From Anaerolineales bacterium (lineage in GTDB: Bacteria > Chloroflexota > Anaerolineae > Anaerolineales > Villigracilaceae), in contig JAEURE010000137.1 of assembly GCA_016789485.1 (NCBI GenBank), forward strand, positions 1-7,254: a stretch of DNA of 7,254 bases, written 5' to 3'. Under the pieces are notes generated by a model that worked only from the letters and a program-made list of their open reading frames with translations, searched no databases and was not told where the DNA came from. The translations under genes and the position numbers were made by a program. Shown in pieces: positions 1 to 4,271 of the stretch (the stretch's first letter is position 1; every line of letters starts with the position of its first letter).

Positions 1-538
1 CGTTCGAATCGAGTTCGTCAAAGATGCGGTACCATGCGCCTTTGTAATCTGCCATCGGAGGACCCTGTTCCAAGGCTTCAACCCAGTGAACGGAACCATA
101 GTACAAAGGCGGCGACATGGGCTGCCAGCCATACGCCTTTGAATAACGATAAGGCATGGTGAATGGGACAGAAACATCTGTAATCAACCGCCTGCCTTCT
201 GGAATTGTACTAGGCGGTGTTTGATAAAGTGTCTTCACGCGCTGCAAACGTCCACGATGCAGGTATCCGCCCCATACTTTATACCAAACCGGGTTATGCG
301 GCGGCCATTCTGCAGTCACCTGCCCGTAAACATGCACGAGTTCATCACGATACCAGGTCAGCTCGATGCGGCTTTCATCCGTCGGCTCCTTGCGCACAGG
401 CATCTGAGCTGTGGCAATTCGCACCACAAAACTATCATCAAAATCGGTCAACCCGGGCAGGAAGGGTGAAAACGCCAACCCGCCGAGGGTAAGACCGCCT
501 AATTTCAAAAAATCCCTGCGTGAAAATGTAGATTGCAT
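1..538 (-). CDS. Tat-exported SH3-like/L,D-transpeptidase-type protein, 5' part
   Basis: An uninterrupted reading frame of 179 codons starts at the ATG at 538-536 and runs off the left edge, so only the N-terminus is present. Residues 5-13 read FSRRDFLKL, a textbook twin-arginine motif (S-R-R-x-F-L-K). A Gly/Leu-rich hydrophobic stretch follows to about residue 30, so folded export across the membrane is expected. No clear AxA cleavage site follows, so it may stay anchored. Residues of about 38-105 have the feel of a bacterial SH3-like fold (VPVR-like segment, then WY, VHVYG, WYKVWGGYLHRG). From memory of the family, this architecture in Anaerolineae precedes a C-terminal YkuD L,D-transpeptidase domain that crosslinks or modifies peptidoglycan. 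That domain, with its catalytic Cys/His, would lie beyond the edge and cannot be seen, so the product name is an inference. There is no Shine-Dalgarno before the ATG; a -10-like hexamer lies 7 bases upstream. The terminator at 590-620 separates it from the SWIM gene. Confidence 0.75.
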   Translation of the reverse strand, partial: MQSTFSRRDFLKLGGLTLGGLAFSPFLPGLTDFDDSFVVRIATAQMPVRKEPTDESRIELTWYRDELVHVYGQVTAEWPPHNPVWYKVWGGYLHRGRLQRVKTLYQTPPSTIPEGRRLITDVSVPFTMPYRYSKAYGWQPMSPPLYYGSVHWVEALEQGPPMADYKGAWYRIFDELDSN

Positions 539-545
539 GCCGAAA

Positions 546-551
546 ATTTTA
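546..551 (-). promoter_or_regulatory. Candidate -10 element (TAAAAT) for a leaderless transcript
   Basis: On the minus strand TAAAAT lies 7 bases before the ATG at 538, which would put the transcription start at or one base before the start codon. No Shine-Dalgarno sequence is present in the interval and no good -35 hexamer is seen at 16-18 bases upstream. It sits between the SWIM gene's terminator and the Tat-signal gene, where a promoter is needed. The identification rests on position and a 5/6 match only. Confidence 0.4.
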
Positions 552-589
552 CCCGATTATCTTTAAGAATTAATGAGAATAAGATGAAT

Positions 590-620
590 AAAAAAACTGC
601 CACCCTGCTGAGGATGGCAG
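590..620 (-). terminator. Intrinsic terminator of the SWIM zinc-finger gene
   Basis: On the minus strand a 10-bp stem (arms 611-620 and 597-606, one G-U pair) with a 4-base loop is followed by seven T (590-596). It begins 20 bases after the stop codon of the SWIM gene and points the same way, so it should end that transcript before the next gene's promoter. Confidence 0.88.
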
Positions 621-639
621 TCTGAGTATTCAATTGTAA

Positions 640-882
640 TTAAGACTGCACTGTTTCAATGATCATATCCTTAAGCAGGATCTCAAGCGCCATGGAATGA
701 CCGCAGCGCCTGTGGGTGAGGAAAAACTCACAATCGCAGTTAAAAACACCGTTATTGTAGGAAACATGGTGGTCACTATTATCGCCGTGGAAATCAAGTT
801 CAAACTGATTGAAGTGAAAGCGGCGCCTGTCTTCAGCATATCGTTTTGCCTTTTCTACCTTACCTATCAGTCCAGAATCCAT
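640..882 (-). CDS. Small SWIM-type zinc-finger protein (80 aa)
   Basis: An 80-residue protein. The C-terminal half carries C49-x-C51-x8-C60-x-H62 (CDCEFFLTHRRCGH), the CxCxnCxH zinc-ligand pattern of SWIM fingers, which are associated with DNA or protein binding. The N-terminal half is basic and helix-like (residues 6-22, KVEKAKRYAEDRRR), followed by a short strand-rich segment. There is no signal peptide or membrane segment, so it is cytoplasmic. The start at 882 is chosen because AAGGAG lies nine bases before it (892-897). The in-frame ATG 17 codons upstream at 933 lies inside a terminator hairpin and has no ribosome-binding site. From memory, similar stand-alone SWIM proteins of 70-80 residues recur in Chloroflexota, usually annotated only by domain; the biological role is unknown to me. 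It is monocistronic, with a terminator after it and a possible attenuator before it. The gene call is firm; the function beyond zinc and nucleic-acid binding is not. Confidence 0.88.
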   Translation of the reverse strand: MDSGLIGKVEKAKRYAEDRRRFHFNQFELDFHGDNSDHHVSYNNGVFNCDCEFFLTHRRCGHSMALEILLKDMIIETVQS

Positions 883-891
883 TGTATTAAT

Positions 892-897
892 CTCCTT
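892..897 (-). promoter_or_regulatory. Ribosome-binding site that sets the SWIM gene start
   Basis: AAGGAG on the minus strand lies nine bases before the ATG at 882. It lies downstream of the terminator hairpin at 912-944, so only transcripts that read through the hairpin carry it. It decides in favour of the 80-residue product over the longer open frame. Confidence 0.85.
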
Positions 898-911
898 TTT
901 TGAGGGAATAT

Positions 912-944
912 AAAAAAACACACGCGGAGACATCCGCGTGTGTT
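912..944 (-). terminator. Strong intrinsic terminator in the 5' leader of the SWIM gene (candidate attenuator)
   Basis: On the minus strand a perfect 11-bp GC-rich stem (arms 933-943 and 918-928; a 12th A-T pair is possible at 944/917) with a GACA/TGTC loop is followed by seven T (912-918, the first also in the stem). It lies downstream of a consensus promoter and 29 bases upstream of the SWIM start codon, so it stands between the promoter and the gene. The last two bases of the leader ORF's stop codon form the foot of the stem. No gene other than the 12-codon leader ORF lies between promoter and terminator. This suggests conditional termination, although a separate small RNA transcript with its own terminator would look the same. 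Confidence 0.85.
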
Positions 945-981
945 AATCAACGAACATGGGTACTTCCTGAAATAAGCGCAT
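943..981 (-). CDS. Putative 12-residue leader peptide
   Basis: The ORF encodes MRLFQEVPMFVD followed by TAA. GAGGT (991-995) lies nine bases before the ATG, a normal spacing. The predicted transcription start is only about 17 bases upstream of the ATG. The stop codon overlaps the foot of the terminator hairpin at 912-944, so a ribosome finishing this ORF would physically cover the hairpin's 5' arm. There is no run of one amino acid as in classic biosynthetic attenuators, so sensing of one aminoacyl-tRNA is not suggested. It is too short to judge from composition. The support is purely positional: promoter, RBS, ORF, stop and terminator occur in the right order and spacing. Confidence 0.5.
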   Translation of the reverse strand: MRLFQEVPMFVD

Positions 982-1004
982 GATGGCGTTACCTCGATGT
1001 GATG

Positions 1005-1033
1005 AGTATAGTACGTTTCAAAATGCGAGTCAA
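1005..1033 (-). promoter_or_regulatory. Consensus sigma70/SigA-type promoter
   Basis: On the minus strand TTGACT (1028-1033) and TATACT (1005-1010) are separated by exactly 17 bases. Each matches the consensus at five of six positions. It reads toward the leader ORF and the SWIM gene, with transcription expected to begin near 998. It is the best promoter match I found in the window. Confidence 0.82.
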
Positions 1034-1200
1034 TGATAAATGTCAGATCATACTCAAATCGTATGGCAGTTGTAGGGTTTAACTGGATAAGATTCTTCTA
1101 ATATCGCATATTCCTTGAAATGGCTACGCGCAGACGAAAAGCGCATCCACCTTAATCTGGCGGCTGATTCTGCTAAATGGACATTCTCTCCAACCGAGCT
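1034..1200. other. Intergenic stretch with coding-looking fragments on both strands, no supported gene
   Basis: This stretch lies between the GH13 terminator and the SWIM promoter. On the plus strand an open frame from 1091 to the TGA at 1235-1237 reads like protein (for example KWLRADEKRIHLNL at 1118-1159), but it has no ATG and no ribosome-binding site; only a TTG at 1115 could start it. On the minus strand a 30-codon ORF (1054-1146) starts with ATG but has only a badly spaced AAGG three bases upstream, and its frame is open further upstream. Stops occur in the plus frame just before 1091. It could be a gene remnant or a dispersed repeat; I cannot tell which from one copy. Confidence 0.35.
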
Positions 1201-1201
1201 G

Positions 1202-1242
1202 AAAAACTCACCCGCGAAAGATAAATTTCGCGGGTGAGTTTT
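1202..1242 (-). terminator. Intrinsic terminator of the GH13 gene
   Basis: A perfect 17-bp inverted repeat (arms 1203-1219 and 1226-1242) with a 6-base loop contains a 13-base core CTCACCCGCGAAA. On the minus strand the stem's 3' side ends in five T (1202-1206). It starts seven bases after the GH13 stop codon. The plus strand also ends in four T, so it might work weakly in that direction, but no plus-strand gene precedes it. Confidence 0.88.
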
Positions 1243-1248
1243 ATTGGT

Positions 1249-4218
1249 TTACTTTTTCTTTTTTACAGCTTTCTTCACAGAGACTGGCTTGAGTGCGGGC
1301 TTCTTGACAACCGCCTTCTTCTTGAATACAACAGGTTTGGTCACTTTCTTTGCAGCAACTGGTTTCGTCTTGACGACGGTCTTCTTGACCAGTTTGGTCT
1401 TGGAAGCAGGCGCTTTCTTCGTTACAACCTTCTTCACTTTAGACGTTTCCTTCTTCACAGCAGCTTTTGTCGTTTTGGCTTTTGCGGGAGTCTTCTTTAC
1501 TTTCACCTTGGACTTTGCCGCCGTCTTCTTCGCAACTGGCTTCTTCTTCACGGCTGCTTTACGAACAGCGCGCTTTTTCCGAACAGGCTTTTCTTCCACT
1601 GGAGTTTCTTCAACTGCGGCAAATAATTTCTTCCACTCAGCCTGCATGGATTGGACGCCTGCGCCATTCAATTGGTCGCAGATAATTTTCCACTCGATAT
1701 CTCCTACAAAGCGGAAATCCATGAAGGCATGGCATTGATAGGCGCCAAGCTCCACGTACAAACCCTTATCCCATACTTCTTTGCAGGAGCGGATGTACTC
1801 GAGCTGGGTGACATAATCCTTAAAGATGACATGTCCCACACGAGGAAGTCCCAGACCTTCAGCAAGGTTCTTACGCTTCATTTTGCCTGATGGTTTTTCG
1901 ATGTAAGCTGCGGAGGTTTTGATCCAGCCTTTGGTGTCTGCAAATTTGTTGTGATAGATGACCAGTCCGCGCTCTTCGTTAAAGCGGTTGGAGTAGGCGA
2001 AGACTTCTTCGTCCACGCCGCCGTTGGGGCGGTAAAAGTCATAGAGCAGGAACTGCTCTACGTCAGCGAACAGGTAACGGCGGTGAAGAAGCGGGAAGAT
2101 GCGCCATTCGTGCCCACGGATGAGTCCATCATCAGGAGTCTCCTCCCATTTTGGGCGGCGGAATTCCATCCCATATTTTTCAGCAAAGCCTTCCACTTGT
2201 CCGTGACCGAACATGGGCAAGCCAGGCAATGTGGAAAGCACGGTACAAATCCCGAAATATTTGTCGCCTTTGCCAAATTGCTCGACAGCAGTTTTCTCAT
2301 CGGGGTTGTTCATGAAATTGACGTAACGCTTGAGAATTTGCGGATCAAACTCCAGCGTATTTTTGATGGCCATACGATATTTGGCATTGTCCTCGTCGCG
2401 AAGCATGTGCATGAACGCCGAGTTATAGACGCGGTGCATACCAAGTGTGCGGACGAAATAACCTTCCATAAGCCAGAAGGCTTCAGCAAGCAAAAGCGTG
2501 TCGGGCACTTCGGCAGCGACGCGATCCACGACTTCGCGCCAGAACTCTTCAGGGACTTTATCGTCGAACTCGGCTTTGGTCATGCCGTACTGCGAGCGGG
2601 ACGGGATTGCGCCGCCGGCACCAGGCTCAGGGAACCACAGACGTTGCACGTGTTTTTTGGCAAGAGTCATTGCCGCGTCAAAGCGAATGACGGGAAAATT
2701 ACGGGCAACATGCAGGATGACTTGAATGACCGCTTCACGCACGACTGGATTGGTGTAATCCAACTGGGCAGTATCATTCCACGGGAAGGATGTGCCATCG
2801 TTACCGTGATAGATGTAGCGTATATCACCTGTTTGATGATCGCGGCGCTGGAACGTTACAGCTGCATCCGTTTTGTCGTAGTAATGGTCTTCGAGGTAAA
2901 TTCCGACGCGTAAATCATCGGAAAGGTTTTCTGAACGGAAAGAATAGGAAGGGTAAGGAGGGAAAGAAGAAGACAGGAACCAATCAGGATGTTCAACGAC
3001 CCAGGTTGAATCAATGCCCATGTGATTGGGAACCATATCTGCGGAAAGGCGAATGCCGCGCGACCAGGCGCGTGTGCGCAGACCGTTCAACGCATCCCAG
3101 CCGCCGAGGTCACTGGCAATGTCATATGAATGAAGGGAATATGCAGAGGCGACAGCATCCGCCTGCCCCATACGCTGCTTGATCCGCTGGGAGGCGCGGC
3201 TGCGCTCCCACAGACCGATGAGCCACAAGCCTGTAAATCCACGGGATGCAAGCAGGTCCAACTCTTCATCAGGGATTTGGTCAAGAGTTGTAATGCTGCG
3301 TCCATATTGTTTGGAAAGTTGGTCAAGCCATACGTAGGTATTCTTAGCCAGCAAAACTAAACGCGGCATCCAATCTTTGTCGGCGCTGTAACGTTCGTAT
3401 TCTGCATATTCAGGAGAAGCAAAAGAGGGAATGTAAGTTTCGGGGTTGGAGAAATCCACAGGGCCCTGCAAGCGGAGAATATCTTCCTTTAAGTAATCAA
3501 TGCCGCGCAGGATGCGTACAGAGAAGGCTTCACCGAGCAAATGTCCCCATTTTTCGATAATGAATTTTAGCTGACCTTCCAAAGAGTCTGGCGCAGCTTT
3601 GATGGGAGCTTCGAGAAGATAGGTGAGAGATTCACCAAGAGATGATTCGCCGTTTCCAAAACCGGGCTGGCGGGAGAAGAAATCCAGCAATAACTGCATG
3701 AACTCCTTGTATGCCGAGCCATTCATGGCTTTTTCATCAATCAGTTCTTTGTAGCGATTGACTGCTGGATTTTTGTTGAAATTATTCACCAGCAGCATCT
3801 CTTCGATGGAGGCAGCCCGCACGCCGCGTCCAAGGTCACCGAGGTTGGGGACTTTGGTGGAGAGATAAACTCCAGCCGTCACGTCACCACGAAAGACGGA
3901 GAGCGGCGGGAATTCTTCAGTAAATTTCGTGAGAGTCAAATCATATTTTGAGCCAAGGTTCGATTGCAGCATTCCCATGGCGCGTCCCATCACGCCGGTG
4001 TAACGGCTATAAAAATGCTTGAGGAGGATGTGATACGCCTCATCAAGCAGGGACAGTGCATACAGGTCAGTGGCAGGAACCGGGTCGGTGCGAAGCGCTG
4101 ACATTTGGGCGGCAAAAGCCCGGGCTGATGCCAAATCTGAAAAAATGACATGCCCGTCCGGGCGGAAAAAATCCAAGGAAAAATTGTATTTTTGGCGGGA
4201 TGCGCGGGATGTAAGCAT
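1249..4218 (-). CDS. GH13 alpha-amylase-family enzyme with long N-terminal region and lysine-rich C-terminal tail (989 aa)
   Basis: The middle of this 989-residue protein is a GH13 (alpha/beta)8 barrel, about residues 310-700. Region I is DMVPNHMG (D394, N398, H399), region II IRFDAAMT with nucleophile D514, region III LLLAEAFW with acid/base E579, and region IV FMNNPDE with transition-state-stabilising D640. All three catalytic carboxylates are present, so it should act on alpha-glucosidic bonds of glycogen, maltodextrin or trehalose-type sugars; the exact reaction cannot be read. In region IV the usual His of NHD is Pro639. Residues 1-300 form a largely helical region I do not recognise, and about 700-835 looks like the C-terminal beta domain. 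Residues 880-989 are a histone-H1-like tail. With no signal peptide or membrane segment it is cytoplasmic. At 989 residues it is about twice the length of a simple alpha-amylase. No Shine-Dalgarno precedes the ATG at 4218 and no in-frame upstream start fits; a -10-like TATCAT six bases upstream fits a leaderless mRNA. The histidine kinase gene is divergent, 53 bases away. An alternative role is a transglycosylase or phosphorylase of the same clan. Confidence 0.93.
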   Translation of the reverse strand: MLTSRASRQKYNFSLDFFRPDGHVIFSDLASARAFAAQMSALRTDPVPATDLYALSLLDEAYHILLKHFYSRYTGVMGRAMGMLQSNLGSKYDLTLTKFTEEFPPLSVFRGDVTAGVYLSTKVPNLGDLGRGVRAASIEEMLLVNNFNKNPAVNRYKELIDEKAMNGSAYKEFMQLLLDFFSRQPGFGNGESSLGESLTYLLEAPIKAAPDSLEGQLKFIIEKWGHLLGEAFSVRILRGIDYLKEDILRLQGPVDFSNPETYIPSFASPEYAEYERYSADKDWMPRLVLLAKNTYVWLDQLSKQYGRSITTLDQIPDEELDLLASRGFTGLWLIGLWERSRASQRIKQRMGQADAVASAYSLHSYDIASDLGGWDALNGLRTRAWSRGIRLSADMVPNHMGIDSTWVVEHPDWFLSSSFPPYPSYSFRSENLSDDLRVGIYLEDHYYDKTDAAVTFQRRDHQTGDIRYIYHGNDGTSFPWNDTAQLDYTNPVVREAVIQVILHVARNFPVIRFDAAMTLAKKHVQRLWFPEPGAGGAIPSRSQYGMTKAEFDDKVPEEFWREVVDRVAAEVPDTLLLAEAFWLMEGYFVRTLGMHRVYNSAFMHMLRDEDNAKYRMAIKNTLEFDPQILKRYVNFMNNPDEKTAVEQFGKGDKYFGICTVLSTLPGLPMFGHGQVEGFAEKYGMEFRRPKWEETPDDGLIRGHEWRIFPLLHRRYLFADVEQFLLYDFYRPNGGVDEEVFAYSNRFNEERGLVIYHNKFADTKGWIKTSAAYIEKPSGKMKRKNLAEGLGLPRVGHVIFKDYVTQLEYIRSCKEVWDKGLYVELGAYQCHAFMDFRFVGDIEWKIICDQLNGAGVQSMQAEWKKLFAAVEETPVEEKPVRKKRAVRKAAVKKKPVAKKTAAKSKVKVKKTPAKAKTTKAAVKKETSKVKKVVTKKAPASKTKLVKKTVVKTKPVAAKKVTKPVVFKKKAVVKKPALKPVSVKKAVKKKK
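1252..1581 (-). repeat. Low-complexity segment encoding a lysine-rich, H1-like tail
   Basis: These 330 bases encode the last 110 residues of the GH13 protein. I count 44 Lys and 3 Arg against a single Glu; the rest is mainly Val, Ala, Thr and Pro in loose repeats such as VKK, AKKT, KKP. Many codons are AAG or AAA, giving the repeated CTTCTT pattern on the plus strand. It is preceded by a short acidic linker (residues 870-877, EETPVEEK). Such tails are typical of H1-like and AlgP-like proteins that bind nucleic acid or polyanions, and are expected to be disordered. Confidence 0.88.
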
Positions 4219-4224
4219 ACAACA

Positions 4225-4230
4225 ATGATA
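4225..4230 (-). promoter_or_regulatory. Candidate -10 element (TATCAT) for the GH13 gene
   Basis: On the minus strand TATCAT ends six bases before the ATG at 4218, the distance that would make the A of the ATG the transcription start. No Shine-Dalgarno fits in the gap. The hexamer 17 bases upstream (CTCGAA) is not a recognisable -35, so a regulator or an extended element may be needed. Confidence 0.35.
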
Positions 4231-4253
4231 ACCGATTTGCGAAATTTTTCGAG

Positions 4254-4259
4254 TAAAAT
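4254..4259 (+). promoter_or_regulatory. Candidate -10 element (TAAAAT) for the histidine kinase gene
   Basis: TAAAAT lies twelve bases before the ATG at 4272, so the predicted leader is only about 5 nt. There is no Shine-Dalgarno and no convincing -35. Only 23 bases separate it from the opposing GH13 -10, so polymerase binding at one would likely exclude the other. Confidence 0.35.
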
Positions 4260-4271
4260 CTCTGCGTTATT

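Larger units (their letters stand above)
911..998 (-). ncRNA. Candidate short leader RNA (about 88 nt) ending at an intrinsic terminator
   Basis: The promoter at 1005-1033 should start a minus-strand transcript near 998, and the hairpin plus T-run at 912-944 should end it near 911. The predicted RNA of about 88 nt contains a short ORF with its own ribosome-binding site. It may be the aborted product of an attenuator in front of the SWIM gene, or an independent small RNA. I did not recognise a known riboswitch family in it and found no convincing antiterminator pairing with the terminator's 5' arm by eye. Both ends are inferred. Confidence 0.45.

Noticed and set aside
217..492. Plus-strand frames of 91 and 82 codons at the left edge
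   Set aside because: They are antisense to the Tat-signal gene, whose minus frame is open to the edge, begins with a perfect twin-arginine motif and is preceded by a promoter-like hexamer.
883..933. Upstream in-frame ATG giving a 97-residue SWIM protein
   Set aside because: The ATG at 933 lies inside the terminator hairpin, has no ribosome-binding site, and the added residues are encoded by the stem and T-run. The ATG at 882 has AAGGAG at ideal spacing.
1054..1146. Thirty-codon minus-strand ORF annotated as a small protein
   Set aside because: The AAGG is only three bases from the ATG, the frame continues open upstream, and there is no visible promoter between it and the GH13 terminator. 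Kept only as part of the intergenic observation.
1203..1242. The 17-bp perfect inverted repeat as an insertion-sequence end or operator
   Set aside because: The GC-rich core, short loop, flanking A/T runs and position seven bases after a stop codon are fully explained by an intrinsic terminator.
1234..1738. Overlapping plus-strand frames rich in Phe/Leu/Thr that look like membrane proteins
   Set aside because: They are the antisense reading of the lysine-rich tail: AAG/AAA codons read backwards give CTT/TTC/TTT. The apparent hydrophobicity is a composition artefact.
1951..2913. Long plus-strand open frame of 320 codons
   Set aside because: It lies entirely antisense to the GH13 catalytic domain, whose motifs I, II and III are intact, and has no recognisable domain or RBS. 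It is a shadow of the real gene.
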